Shown piece after piece: positions 45,899 to 54,847 of a stretch of 64,000 bases of DNA (positions are counted from its first letter, which is position 1; each line of letters opens with the position of its first letter). This stretch comes from Pedobacter schmidteae (GTDB lineage Bacteria; Bacteroidota; Bacteroidia; Sphingobacteriales; Sphingobacteriaceae), in contig NZ_LS999839.1 in the NCBI RefSeq assembly GCF_900564155.1, positions 5,763,097 to 5,827,096 of the forward strand, in the 5' to 3' direction. The notes beneath the pieces were generated by a model that was not told the origin of the DNA, made no database searches, and saw nothing but the letters and a program-made list of their open reading frames with translations. The position numbers were made by a program, and so were the translations under genes.

Positions 45899-45928
45899 TA
45901 ATAAAACAACCAAACACTTGTTTTATTA
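45899..45928. promoter_or_regulatory. Operator-like perfect inverted repeat
   Basis: TAATAAAACAA (45899-45909) and TTGTTTTATTA (45918-45928) are a perfect 11-bp inverted repeat with an 8-base spacer. It covers the probable transcription start of the regulator and the -33 site of the efflux operon, so one bound protein could silence both. Confidence 0.7.
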
Positions 45929-45932
45929 GATT

Positions 45933-46556
45933 ATGAAGACAAATCGTTTTTTAATGTTGTTGAAGACCCGTGGTTCTTTAACTGCAGGAGAAATAGCTAA
46001 AGAACTGGGAATCACAACAGAAGGAGCCAGAACCCAATTGCTAAAACTAATAGACGAAGAATTGATTCAATCCGTACACGAGTCGAAGGGTGTGGGACGA
46101 CCAACGCAATATTTTAGTTTAACGGAGCTTGGCAACAAAGGTTTTCCCGATACCCATTCTGAACTCACGGTAAAGCTGATTAGACAGATTAAAGAAACAC
46201 TTGGGGAAGAAGCACTTCAAACGGTAATATCAGCAGCTGAACAGAAAGCTAAACAACGATACAGTCAACAATTGAATCAGGCAGTCTCCCTGGAAGAAAA
46301 AGTGAGACAACTCACTGAAATCCGTAACCGGGAAGGCTACATGGCCGAATACAGCAAAGATGATAAAGGATATCTGCTGGTAGAGAATCACTGCCCCATC
46401 TGTGCGGCAGCTCAAGTCTGCCAGGGTTTCTGTACATCAGAACTCAATACCTTCAAATTCATACTCGGCAACGACGTGAGCGTAACCAGGATAAATCATA
46501 TCATTGCGGGCGATAGAAGATGCGCTTATCGCATTGTTCCATTAGATTATCATTAA
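45933..46556 (+). CDS. SufR/COG2345-like winged-helix regulator with C-terminal cysteine cluster
   Basis: 207 residues. The N-terminal winged helix (residues 5-70) reads FLMLLKTRGSLTAGEIAKELGITTEGARTQLLKL with the recognition helix and wing GVGRPTQYFSL. The C-terminal part holds five cysteines (Cys154, 157, 163, 167 and 197), a pattern compatible with an Fe-S cluster as in SufR-type repressors. Such proteins sense Fe-S or redox status. The gene diverges from the RND efflux operon and sits 4 bases after the inverted repeat, so autoregulation and control of the pump are likely (inference). Confidence 0.85.
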   Translation: MKTNRFLMLLKTRGSLTAGEIAKELGITTEGARTQLLKLIDEELIQSVHESKGVGRPTQYFSLTELGNKGFPDTHSELTVKLIRQIKETLGEEALQTVISAAEQKAKQRYSQQLNQAVSLEEKVRQLTEIRNREGYMAEYSKDDKGYLLVENHCPICAAAQVCQGFCTSELNTFKFILGNDVSVTRINHIIAGDRRCAYRIVPLDYH

Positions 46557-46563
46557 GTTTATG

Positions 46564-46597
46564 CAAAAATAAAAACATGCCTTCGCTGACGAGGCAT
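46564..46597 (-). terminator. Terminator of valS
   Basis: On the minus strand ATGCCT and AGGCAT (46592-46597 and 46577-46582) form a hairpin followed by GTTTTTATTTTTG, a classical intrinsic terminator about 70 bases after the valS stop. Confidence 0.75.
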
Positions 46598-46641
46598 TGG
46601 CATAAATGAGATTTTTTTGTCAAAAATCTCATTTATGCCAA
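46597..46641. repeat. Perfect 20-bp inverted repeat with a 5-base loop
   Basis: The arms at 46597-46616 and 46622-46641 are perfectly complementary (begin TTGGCATAAATG, end CATTTATGCCAA) around TTGTC. It lies between the regulator gene and valS, overlapping by one base the arm of the valS terminator. Confidence 0.85.
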
Positions 46642-46669
46642 CCTCTGAAGAGAACGACTTATTTTTCTG

Positions 46670-49333
46670 TTAGCTTAAAGCAGCTAAACTCTCTTCAATG
46701 ATCTTAATTTTCCCTTCTGCGTCTGCCTGTTTGTTCCTTTCATTCTGAATAATCTCCGGCTTGGCGTTCTGCACAAAACGTTCATTACTTAATTTGGCAT
46801 TCACAGATTTTAAAAAGCCTTGTAAATATACCAGATCAGCATTTAGGCGTTCCCTTTCCGCATCAACATCAATTGCTTCGTTCAGGTGAATAAAAAATTC
46901 ATCATTGCCCACCATAAAACTTACTGCACCTGGAATCTTATCATTCACCACCTCAACCTGACTAATATTGGCCAGTTTAAATACAATGTTTAACCATTTT
47001 TCGTAATCCAGATTCGAATTTATCTTGATGGCTAAAGGCAATGCTTCTTTAGGAGAAATTTGTTTAGTGTTCCTGACATTTCTGATTTCGGCTACCAAAG
47101 TCTTAATGGTTTCCACTTCTTTTAGTAAAGTTAAATCAGCAGCTCCAACTACAGGATAACTAGCTACAATACAACAATCCATTTCTCCTTTTTCACCAAA
47201 CAATTCATCATGCCATAGCTCTTCGGTAATAAACGGCATAAACGGATGCAGCAAAGTCAATATCTGCTCAAAGAAACCAATAGTTGCTTTCAATGTTTCT
47301 GCATCAACCGGATGTTGGTAAGCAGGCTTAACCATTTCCAAATACCAGGCACAGAAATCATCCCATACCAATTTATAGGTAGCCATTAAAGCTTCCGATA
47401 AACGATATTGTTTAAAGTTATCTTCAATTTCGGCCAGTGCTTCGTTAAAACGGTTACCGAACCACAATATCGCCTGCTGATTTGGATTTTCAAGTTGCTC
47501 ATCTACCTCCCAGCCTTTTACCAGACGGAATGCATTCCAGATTTTGTTGGCAAAATTTCGGCCTTGCTCGCAATAACTCTCATCAAACATCAGGTCGTTA
47601 CCTGCAGGAGAACACAACAGCATCCCCACCCTTACGCCATCAGCGCCATATTTTTCAATCAGGCCTATCGGATCGGGAGAGTTACCTAAAGATTTTGACA
47701 TCTTGCGGCCCAGTTTATCCCTTACAATACCCGTTAAATATACATTAGTGAAAGGTTTCTGTCCTCTGAATTCATGTCCTGCCATGATCATTCTGGCCAC
47801 CCAGAAAAATAAAATCTCGGGTGCAGTAACCAAATCATTAGTAGGATAATAATAATTAATGTCTGCATTATCTGGGTTTTTAAAACCATCAAATACCGAT
47901 ATTGGCCATAACCATGAAGAGAACCAGGTATCCATTACGTCAGGATCCTGTTTTATAAAAGCCGAAAGCTGATTTTTGCATCCCGCAGCTTCTTCTGCAG
48001 TAAATGTACCATCAGGATCTTTTAATTTTAAAAATTCGTCCAAAGCTTCTGCTTGGGTTTTGGCCACTACCCAATTGCCCTGATTGTCGTACCAGGCAGG
48101 AATCTGCTGACCCCACCATAGCTGGCGACTGATATTCCAATCCCGTACATTCTCCATCCAGTGGCGATAAGTATTCACAAACTTTTCAGGAATCAGCTTC
48201 ACGTCCCCATTCAACACATCTTCCAGTGCCGGTTTAGCCATCTGATCCATTTTACAGAACCACTGCATCGACAGTTTAGGCTCAATGGCCGCATCCGTAC
48301 GCTCAGAAAAACCTACCTGCGATTTATAGTCTTCCACTTTATCCAGGTGGCCGGCTTCATCCAACAGTTTCGCAATTTTTTTTCTGGCTATAAAACGGTC
48401 TTCACCAACCAAAATAACAGCCAGTTCATTCAGCGTACCATCCTCATTCAATATATCGATAACCGGCAGCTTGTGTTTAACACCCAGTTCATAATCGTTC
48501 AGATCATGTGCAGGCGTAACTTTTAAGCAACCAGTACCAAAATCCATCGTTACATACTCATCCTCTATTACCGGAATTTCGCGATTAATCAACGGGACAA
48601 ATACTTTTTTACCCTTCAGATGCGTATATCGCTCATCATTTGGATTAATACAGATCGCAGCATCAGCCATAATGGTTTCGGGACGGGTGGTTGCAATCGT
48701 GATAAAATCATCAGAGCCAGAAACTGTATATCTGATATAATATAATTTCTGGTTTACTTCCTTACGGATTACTTCTTCGTCAGAAACCGCAGTTTTACCT
48801 GCCGGATCCCAATTTACCATACGAATACCACGGTAAATCCAGCCTTTTTTATACAGATGTATAAAACTATCAATTACCGCATCCGACAAATCATCTTCCA
48901 TGGTAAAGCGAGTACGATCCCAATCACAACTTGCTCCCAGCTTTTTCAACTGATCAAGAATGATTCCTCCGTACTTTTCTTTCCATTCCCAGGCATATTT
49001 CAAAAACTCCTCACGTGTAATATCAGCTTTGTTGATGCCTCTTTCTTTAAGCATAGCCACTACCTTAGCTTCTGTAGCAATAGAAGCATGGTCAGTTCCC
49101 GGTACCCAGCATGCGTTTTTACCCTGCATGCGGGCTTTACGGATCAATACGTCCTGAATGGTATTGTTGAGCATATGGCCCATGTGCAATACGCCAGTGA
49201 CATTTGGTGGTGGGATTACTATTGTGTAAGGTTCCCGCTCGTCTGGTTCAGAGTGAAAAAATTTCTTTGAAAGCCAGTAACTATACCATTTGTCTTCTGT
49301 CGCCGCCGGATCGTATTTTGTTGAAATGCTCAT
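46670..49333 (-). CDS. valS: Valyl-tRNA synthetase
   Basis: 887 residues, class I. The HIGH motif appears as HMGHM in PPNVTGVLHMGHMLNN and the second signature as KMSKS (RKMSKSLGNSPDPIG). Between them lie the CP1 editing domain (ATTRPETIMADAAICINP) and the zinc-free connective segments. The anticodon-binding domain follows, and the last 60 residues form the usual tRNA-binding coiled coil (NADLVYLQGFLKSVNAKLSNERFV). It charges tRNA-Val and edits Thr-tRNA-Val. It is followed by its own terminator and preceded by a strong terminator of the upstream peptidase gene. Confidence 0.97.
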   Translation of the reverse strand: MSISTKYDPAATEDKWYSYWLSKKFFHSEPDEREPYTIVIPPPNVTGVLHMGHMLNNTIQDVLIRKARMQGKNACWVPGTDHASIATEAKVVAMLKERGINKADITREEFLKYAWEWKEKYGGIILDQLKKLGASCDWDRTRFTMEDDLSDAVIDSFIHLYKKGWIYRGIRMVNWDPAGKTAVSDEEVIRKEVNQKLYYIRYTVSGSDDFITIATTRPETIMADAAICINPNDERYTHLKGKKVFVPLINREIPVIEDEYVTMDFGTGCLKVTPAHDLNDYELGVKHKLPVIDILNEDGTLNELAVILVGEDRFIARKKIAKLLDEAGHLDKVEDYKSQVGFSERTDAAIEPKLSMQWFCKMDQMAKPALEDVLNGDVKLIPEKFVNTYRHWMENVRDWNISRQLWWGQQIPAWYDNQGNWVVAKTQAEALDEFLKLKDPDGTFTAEEAAGCKNQLSAFIKQDPDVMDTWFSSWLWPISVFDGFKNPDNADINYYYPTNDLVTAPEILFFWVARMIMAGHEFRGQKPFTNVYLTGIVRDKLGRKMSKSLGNSPDPIGLIEKYGADGVRVGMLLCSPAGNDLMFDESYCEQGRNFANKIWNAFRLVKGWEVDEQLENPNQQAILWFGNRFNEALAEIEDNFKQYRLSEALMATYKLVWDDFCAWYLEMVKPAYQHPVDAETLKATIGFFEQILTLLHPFMPFITEELWHDELFGEKGEMDCCIVASYPVVGAADLTLLKEVETIKTLVAEIRNVRNTKQISPKEALPLAIKINSNLDYEKWLNIVFKLANISQVEVVNDKIPGAVSFMVGNDEFFIHLNEAIDVDAERERLNADLVYLQGFLKSVNAKLSNERFVQNAKPEIIQNERNKQADAEGKIKIIEESLAALS

Positions 49334-49365
49334 TATTTTGAAAGTATCAGATTTTGAAGGCGTAA

Positions 49366-49424
49366 AAATAACAATAAAAAAGAAAAAGGGACCGCTGGTC
49401 CCTTTTTCTTTTTTATTGTTATTT
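49366..49424. terminator. 28-bp perfect terminator hairpin overlapping a stop codon
   Basis: The arms at 49366-49393 and 49397-49424 are perfectly complementary with a three-base loop (GCT) and core AAAAAGGGACC/GGTCCCTTTTT. T runs follow on both strands. The stop codon of the leftward DPP-IV-type gene (49419-49421) lies inside the arm. It isolates valS from the peptidase gene. Confidence 0.9.
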
Positions 49425-51572
49425 CAAATATTGTTCAAAATAGTCTGTCACCTTTTGGTACAGATGTATCCTGTCTTTCCCCATTACATTGTGTTCGTGA
49501 CCAGGATAGATCATGTAATCAACCTGTACACCCTTATCTACTGCATGTTTTACAAAATCAACCGAATGTTGCTGCACAACTACTGGATCTTGCTGTCCAT
49601 GAATCAATAGTAGCTTACTCTTCAACTGGTCAACCCTATTGCTCAGATAAGTCGCAGCATAACCTTCAGGATTTTCCTGTGGTGTATCCATATAGCGTTC
49701 TGTATACATAATTTCATAAAACTGCCAATTGATCACCGGCCCGCCCGCTACAGCTGCTTTAAAAACACCAGGGTGGGTAAGCATAAAGTCTGTAGTAGCA
49801 AAGCCACCAAAGCTCCATCCAAACAAGCCCATATTGGTTGCATCTACATAAGGTTGAGCTTTCAGGTAATCCACCGCAGTCATCATATCTTCCATCTGCA
49901 CTTCGCCAGCTCTGCGGAACATCGATTGCTCAAATGCTTTTCCCCTGTTGTCGCTTCCCCTTACATCCAATGTAAGTACTACATAACCTTTTTGCGCCAT
50001 ATAGCGTGCCCAATAATCGCCCGATCCTGCATTCCAGCCATTCATCACCAATTGTGCATGCGGGCCTCCATACCAGTAAACAACTACGGGGTATTTTTTA
50101 CCTGCATCGTAATTTACAGGTTTATATAAACTCAGGTACAAATCGTCGCCCGACTTACTTTTAATGGTAAATATGGATGAGTTCTCTGTAGCATATGCTG
50201 CCAATGGGTTTGCGGCTTTCAGCAACACTTTAGCTTTTGACGAAGCCGACTCAACCAATTGAATTACCCTTGGATCATCCGGGGTACTGTAACTGTCAAT
50301 CACGGTATTACCGGAAGTGCTTACCTGTGCATTGTGCATGGCAAATCCTTGTGTAATTCTTTTCGATTTACCTGTTTTCAGGTTCAATACATATAAATTT
50401 CTGGTAATCGGCGATTCTTCAGTAGAAACATAAAACAGCTGATCTCCTTTTGCATCAAAACCTTTTACTTCCAACACCTCCCATGATCCCTTAGTCAGCT
50501 GTTTTAACATTTTTCCAGCTGCACTATATAAATAAAGATGATTCCATCCATCTCTGTTGCTTTGCCAGATGAACTTTGAGGGATCATTTTTCAGAAACAA
50601 TACAGGCACCAATGGTTCTACATATTTTTCATCCCGTTCTTCAAACAATGTTTTTACAAAATTCCCTGTAGTGGCATCATATTGATTTAGCTTCATGTGA
50701 TTCTGCTCACGATTCAATACCGCAATGTAGATGTATTTATCGTCAGGGCTCCAGGCAATATTGGTCAAGTATTGCTCCACAGGTTCGCCTGTTTTTAAAT
50801 AAACAACTGTTTTGATTTGTGCATTGTAAACACCTACTGTTACCTGGTGACTTTTATCGCCCGCCATTGGATATTTGATGTTTACATTATGAGCAGGCCT
50901 TGTTGTCCAATCGATGATTGGATAGTCGGTAACCATAGTCTGATCCATTCTATAAAAAGCAAGCAAATTGCCATTGTTGCTCCAAAATGTACCTTTACTG
51001 ATTCCAAATTCATCTCTGTGTACTGAAGAAGCATACACAATGTCCTTGCTCCCATCAGTAGTTACCTGTTTCTGTTCATCACCCTTGGCTACAAAAAGAT
51101 TAAAATTATCCAAATAAGCCACATAGCCTACTTTGCTTTCTTCTACATTTGATTTTGCCGTCAGCGATTGATCAACCAGTACCTCAACCGTGTTTTTAAC
51201 CGGATTAAGTGCTACCTTATTACCATTCAGATTAATGATCCATTCTGCTCTCTGATTAAATTGAATCATAGGCATCATTTTTAGGGTATCTTTCTGTGCA
51301 ATCTTTAACTTTTGATTCAATTGAGCTAAAGTAAGAAATGGCTGATCTGCAGTCGTTTTTGCATTCCCGGTAAACCAAACAGGCATATTACCTACACGTT
51401 TAGCATAAACGTAATCTTCTGTTCCGTAAATAAATTGAATTTGAGATAGATTTTCGGGTGCAAGTGACGTGCGGGCATTGGCCATCGCATCTTGCATAGT
51501 AAATTGCTTACGCTGAGAAAAGCCGTAAAAAGTAACGGACACCAAACAGGCCAGCAGAATCAGTTTTTTCAT
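49419..51572 (-). CDS. Dipeptidyl-peptidase IV-type serine peptidase (S9B)
   Basis: 717 residues with a signal peptide (to about residue 19, GFSQ). The N-terminal 8-bladed propeller region (about 50-460) precedes the alpha/beta-hydrolase domain with Ser587 in GWSFGG, Asp662 in HGQQDPVV and His694 in YPGHEHN. Motif YWYGGPHAQLVMNGW is typical of the family. It removes N-terminal dipeptides ending in Pro or Ala in the periplasm or outside. A -7 box lies 23 bases upstream and a strong terminator overlaps its stop codon. It diverges from a DMT transporter gene. Confidence 0.92.
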   Translation of the reverse strand: MKKLILLACLVSVTFYGFSQRKQFTMQDAMANARTSLAPENLSQIQFIYGTEDYVYAKRVGNMPVWFTGNAKTTADQPFLTLAQLNQKLKIAQKDTLKMMPMIQFNQRAEWIINLNGNKVALNPVKNTVEVLVDQSLTAKSNVEESKVGYVAYLDNFNLFVAKGDEQKQVTTDGSKDIVYASSVHRDEFGISKGTFWSNNGNLLAFYRMDQTMVTDYPIIDWTTRPAHNVNIKYPMAGDKSHQVTVGVYNAQIKTVVYLKTGEPVEQYLTNIAWSPDDKYIYIAVLNREQNHMKLNQYDATTGNFVKTLFEERDEKYVEPLVPVLFLKNDPSKFIWQSNRDGWNHLYLYSAAGKMLKQLTKGSWEVLEVKGFDAKGDQLFYVSTEESPITRNLYVLNLKTGKSKRITQGFAMHNAQVSTSGNTVIDSYSTPDDPRVIQLVESASSKAKVLLKAANPLAAYATENSSIFTIKSKSGDDLYLSLYKPVNYDAGKKYPVVVYWYGGPHAQLVMNGWNAGSGDYWARYMAQKGYVVLTLDVRGSDNRGKAFEQSMFRRAGEVQMEDMMTAVDYLKAQPYVDATNMGLFGWSFGGFATTDFMLTHPGVFKAAVAGGPVINWQFYEIMYTERYMDTPQENPEGYAATYLSNRVDQLKSKLLLIHGQQDPVVVQQHSVDFVKHAVDKGVQVDYMIYPGHEHNVMGKDRIHLYQKVTDYFEQYLK

Positions 51573-51594
51573 TCGTATAAAAAATTAGTTTGGA

Positions 51595-51602
51595 CAAACT
51601 TA
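51595..51602 (-). promoter_or_regulatory. -7 box for the DPP-IV-type gene
   Basis: Minus-strand TAAGTTTG matches TAnnTTTG, 23 bases before the ATG. Confidence 0.55.
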
Positions 51603-51636
51603 TATAAAATGTGGCAAATAACATCCTTTCTTGTAT

Positions 51637-51644
51637 TACCTTTG
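51637..51644 (+). promoter_or_regulatory. -7 box for the DMT transporter gene
   Basis: TACCTTTG matches TAnnTTTG and ends only 4 bases before the GTG start at 51649, so the mRNA should be leaderless. Confidence 0.6.
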
Positions 51645-51648
51645 ATAT

Positions 51649-52521
51649 GTGAAGAACATCTTTATCGGTTTACTTTTTGCCATGTTATGGGCATCCGCTT
51701 CTGCAGCCACTAAGTTTGGCATATTATCGGCGCCCCCGCTGATATTAGGAAACCTTCGTTTCTTTATCGCAGGCATTGTTTTGCTAGGCTATTGTTATTT
51801 CATCAGCAAAGATCAGCAATACCGGCTACCTACCACTGAAGAATGGCGGCAACTGGCCATTTTTGGCTTTTTGAATACTACAGTTTATCTGGGCATGTAT
51901 GTATTTGCGATGAAATACACCGCAGCAGGAATAGGCAGTCTGGCCACTTCTACCAATCCTTTGTTAATTGTTTTATTGTCATCATGGCTTATGGGCCGCA
52001 GGCCGGCAAAGGCCGAAATTCTGAGTATAATCATCGGTATGGCCGGCATTGCCATGGCAACCTACCCCTTGCTTAAAAGTGCCAACACCAGTATTTTCGG
52101 GGTGAGCATATTAATGTTGAGCATGGTTGCCGTTTCTTTTGCCAGTGTATACTACGCAAGGGTAAAATGGACACTACCCAACCTCCTGATCAATGGCTGG
52201 CAGGTTAGTCTTGGAGGTTTATTTTTACTTCCCTTCACCTTTGTGATGAGTGATTTTTCGGCCATTCAATTCAACAACCGACTGATTTATGCTGTACTCT
52301 GGCTTAGTCTTGCCGTGTCTGTCGTTGGCTTGATCTGCTGGTTTTATCTGTTAAAAATAGATACGGTAAAAGCCTCATTGTGGCTATTCCTATGTCCACT
52401 GTTTGGCTTCTTTTATGCCTGGTGGTTGCTGGATGAACCCATTACCTTATACACTGTTGCCGGCACGCTCCTGGTGGTCACAGGCTTGTACATTGGTCAG
52501 CGTAAAAAGCTAGGCACATAA
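51649..52521 (+). CDS. EamA/DMT-family exporter
   Basis: 290 residues beginning at a GTG (51649), since the frame has no nearer ATG. Ten membrane helices in two EamA repeats are visible: KNIFIGLLFAMLWASASAATKFGIL with KYTAAGIGSLATSTNPLLIVLLSSWLMGRRP, and LLINGWQVSLGGLFLLPF with KASLWLFLCPLFGFFYAWWLLDEP. The family exports amino acids, metabolites or drugs; substrate unknown. It diverges from the DPP-IV-type gene and has its own -7 box. Confidence 0.9.
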   Translation: MKNIFIGLLFAMLWASASAATKFGILSAPPLILGNLRFFIAGIVLLGYCYFISKDQQYRLPTTEEWRQLAIFGFLNTTVYLGMYVFAMKYTAAGIGSLATSTNPLLIVLLSSWLMGRRPAKAEILSIIIGMAGIAMATYPLLKSANTSIFGVSILMLSMVAVSFASVYYARVKWTLPNLLINGWQVSLGGLFLLPFTFVMSDFSAIQFNNRLIYAVLWLSLAVSVVGLICWFYLLKIDTVKASLWLFLCPLFGFFYAWWLLDEPITLYTVAGTLLVVTGLYIGQRKKLGT

Positions 52522-52588
52522 CATAAATTTTATACTCTACACAATAATATTTGTTAAAATATGTTAAATAGGTATAAAATGTGAAGAG

Positions 52589-52675
52589 ATGAAGACGATA
52601 AATGTACTTTCTTTTACTGGTACCATCCTCAGAAAATTGGGACTGACCAAAATCTACTATTGGTTTAACAAGTAA
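52589..52675 (+). CDS. Possible 28-aa small protein
   Basis: An ATG frame encodes a short basic peptide (MKTINVLSFTGTILRKLGL, ending IYYWFNK) that could be amphipathic or membrane-associating. It lies alone between the DMT gene and the leftward YjbR-like gene. The chance of a random frame this short is real. Confidence 0.3.
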   Translation: MKTINVLSFTGTILRKLGLTKIYYWFNK

Positions 52676-52682
52676 AATTTCC

Positions 52683-53018
52683 TTATTGATATTTGGCCTG
52701 TACCTTTTTAGGCAATTTACCTAAAACCAATGATCGGGATTGGATAATGCATTTTTGCAGCTCCGCATCAGGCATTATATTCACCCCCTGCAAAGTTACC
52801 CATTGCCGTTTGGCCATATGCTTGGCTTGCTCAATACCGGGTCTGACAACTAATTCATCAAAATCTTCGGGATTACATTTAAAAGTAAGGTGCCCATCTT
52901 CCAGCGATGCAACTACATATATTTTCTCTTCAATCATAAAGCAAAGATGCTCCCATTTCATTCCTTCGGTTGTACCGTTTAGGCCAAGGCAGTATGCTCT
53001 GAGTGATTCAATATTCAT
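52683..53018 (-). CDS. MmcQ/YjbR-family protein
   Basis: 111 residues, a single YjbR/CyaY-like domain: MNIESLRAYCLGLNGTTEGMKWEHLCFMIEEKIYVVASLEDG is the usual opening, and WVTLQGVNIMPDAELQKCIIQSRSLV the usual end. Such proteins bind DNA in some reports; the role is not established. It diverges from mnmD with 56 bases between starts. Confidence 0.88.
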   Translation of the reverse strand: MNIESLRAYCLGLNGTTEGMKWEHLCFMIEEKIYVVASLEDGHLTFKCNPEDFDELVVRPGIEQAKHMAKRQWVTLQGVNIMPDAELQKCIIQSRSLVLGKLPKKVQAKYQ

Positions 53019-53061
53019 AGTAGCTGAGTTTAATAAACACTAAGTTAAAAACTATTTTCTT

Positions 53062-53069
53062 TAAGTTTG
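53062..53069 (+). promoter_or_regulatory. -7 box for mnmD
   Basis: TAAGTTTG matches TAnnTTTG and ends 5 bases before the ATG at 53075, again implying a leaderless transcript. Confidence 0.6.
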
Positions 53070-53074
53070 CAAGG

Positions 53075-53746
53075 ATGAACAAAATCACCTTAACAGCCGA
53101 TGGCTCCAACACTTTATACAATGAAAACATTGGCGAGCATTACCATTCCAAACATGGAGCTTTACAGGAAAGCAAACATGTATTTATCAATGCAGGCTTA
53201 AAACATGCCATACATAGTTTTCCAGATCAGCCAATCAGTATACTGGAGGTAGGTTTTGGTACCGGCCTTAACTTTTTGCTTAGCGCAGCTTATGGCCAGG
53301 AAAACAATATACCGCTCAACTATATTTCCTTAGAAGCATTTCCACTTCAGCTTGAAGAACTTGAATCAACAGGATACCATCAATATGTGCCACTTGACAT
53401 CTGGGAAGGCACAGTAAACAATTACGGAAAGGCGTTTCAGCAGTTCGTTAGTATTGTTCCGCTGCAACAATTGAAAATTATACATACCTATCTGCACCGG
53501 TACGAAACCACGCAGCAATTTGACCTGATTTACTATGATGCTTTTTCGGTCCAACACCAACCTGAAATGTGGACAGATGAGATCATTGCCCATGTTTGTC
53601 AGTTTTTGAAACCTGGTGGGATTTTTGTGACTTATGCCATTACGGGAAAACTAAAGCGTAGCTTAAAAAGCATCGGTTTTACGATAGAGAAACTACCTGG
53701 TGCACCAGGGAAAAGAGAAATGCTGAGGGCAACAAAGACGGAATAA
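53075..53746 (+). CDS. mnmD: tRNA (mnm5s2U34)-forming methyltransferase, stand-alone MnmD
   Basis: 223 residues with the SAM-binding Rossmann motif ILEVGFGTGLNFL, the acidic site IYYDAFSVQHQPEMWT and LKPGGIFVTYAITG. It matches the N-terminal methyltransferase half of MnmC, which makes the wobble modification mnm5s2U34 in tRNAs for Lys, Glu and Gln. The oxidase half of MnmC is not fused here, as is common in Bacteroidota. The typical N-terminal piece LYNENIGEHYHSKHGALQES supports the start at 53075. Confidence 0.88.
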   Translation: MNKITLTADGSNTLYNENIGEHYHSKHGALQESKHVFINAGLKHAIHSFPDQPISILEVGFGTGLNFLLSAAYGQENNIPLNYISLEAFPLQLEELESTGYHQYVPLDIWEGTVNNYGKAFQQFVSIVPLQQLKIIHTYLHRYETTQQFDLIYYDAFSVQHQPEMWTDEIIAHVCQFLKPGGIFVTYAITGKLKRSLKSIGFTIEKLPGAPGKREMLRATKTE

Positions 53747-53868
53747 AATAAGCTAATACAATTCACAAAATCAGGCCAACAGCGAAACCATCTGCGCTTA
53801 GTTTTGTTGATATATACTTGCCATAAAATATTTGTTGCAGGTAATACTTAAAATAACGGGGAGATCAA

Positions 53869-54825
53869 ATGGAAAAAAGAAAATTAGGTAACACCGACCT
53901 GTTCGTCAGTCCCATTACCTTTGGGGGTAATGTGTTTGGCTGGACTATAGACGAAAAAAAATCATTCGAAATATTAGATGGCTTTACAGATGCCGGATTT
54001 AATTTTGTGGATACTGCCGATTCCTATTCGCATTGGGCACCTGGAAATAAAGGGGGCGAATCGGAAACCATCATTGGCAACTGGATGGCGCAGAAAAAAA
54101 ACCGGCAGCAGGTGATTATTGCAACTAAGGTGGGCTCCATCCCCGGTTCCGACAAAAAAAGCTTGGCCAAAAACTATATTCTTAAGTGTGTAGATGAATC
54201 CCTCACCCGTTTAAAGACCGACTATATTGACTTATATCAGTCGCACTACGATGACTTGGAAACACCAATAGAAGATACATTGGAAATATACGACAGGCTC
54301 ATCAGGGCTGGAAAAATACGTTGGATAGGTGCTTCTAACTTTTCGGCCGCACGCCTAACCAAAGCATTGGAAACAGCACAAAAATTGAGCCTACCTAAGT
54401 ATCAAAGCTTTCAACCAGAGTACAACCTATACAAACGCGAAGGCTACGAAAAAGAAATGGAAAAGGTAGTCACCACACACCAGCTTGGGGTAATTAATTA
54501 CTACGCGCTGGCAAGTGGCTTTTTAACCGGAAAATATCGGAATGAAGCCGATGAAAATAAGAGCAAACGTGGTCCTGGCATTAGAAAATACTATTTCAAT
54601 GAGCGGGGCTTTAAAATACTGGATGCACTGGATCAGGTTTCTGAACAATACAATGCCAATCCAGCAAGCATTGCCCTGGCATGGCTCATTGCCCGACCAT
54701 CTGTTACTGCGCCAATTGCCAGCGTAACCAACATGACACAACTCGACGACCTCATTACAGCAGCCGATATAAAACTAAATATTGAAGACATAGCTATACT
54801 TGATCAGGCCAGTGCCTGGACGTAG
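53869..54825 (+). CDS. Aldo/keto reductase
   Basis: 318 residues with the AKR catalytic tetrad Asp48 and Tyr53 (VDTADSY), Lys87 (ATKVGS) and His126 (YQSHYDD). The barrel continues with WIGASNFSAARL and the NADPH-binding RPSVTAPIASVTN. It reduces aldehydes or ketones using NADPH; the substrate is unknown. A promoter box was not clear, and a strong terminator follows its stop codon. Confidence 0.95.
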   Translation: MEKRKLGNTDLFVSPITFGGNVFGWTIDEKKSFEILDGFTDAGFNFVDTADSYSHWAPGNKGGESETIIGNWMAQKKNRQQVIIATKVGSIPGSDKKSLAKNYILKCVDESLTRLKTDYIDLYQSHYDDLETPIEDTLEIYDRLIRAGKIRWIGASNFSAARLTKALETAQKLSLPKYQSFQPEYNLYKREGYEKEMEKVVTTHQLGVINYYALASGFLTGKYRNEADENKSKRGPGIRKYYFNERGFKILDALDQVSEQYNANPASIALAWLIARPSVTAPIASVTNMTQLDDLITAADIKLNIEDIAILDQASAWT

Positions 54826-54847
54826 CCAAAAGGAACCTTTATTTATA

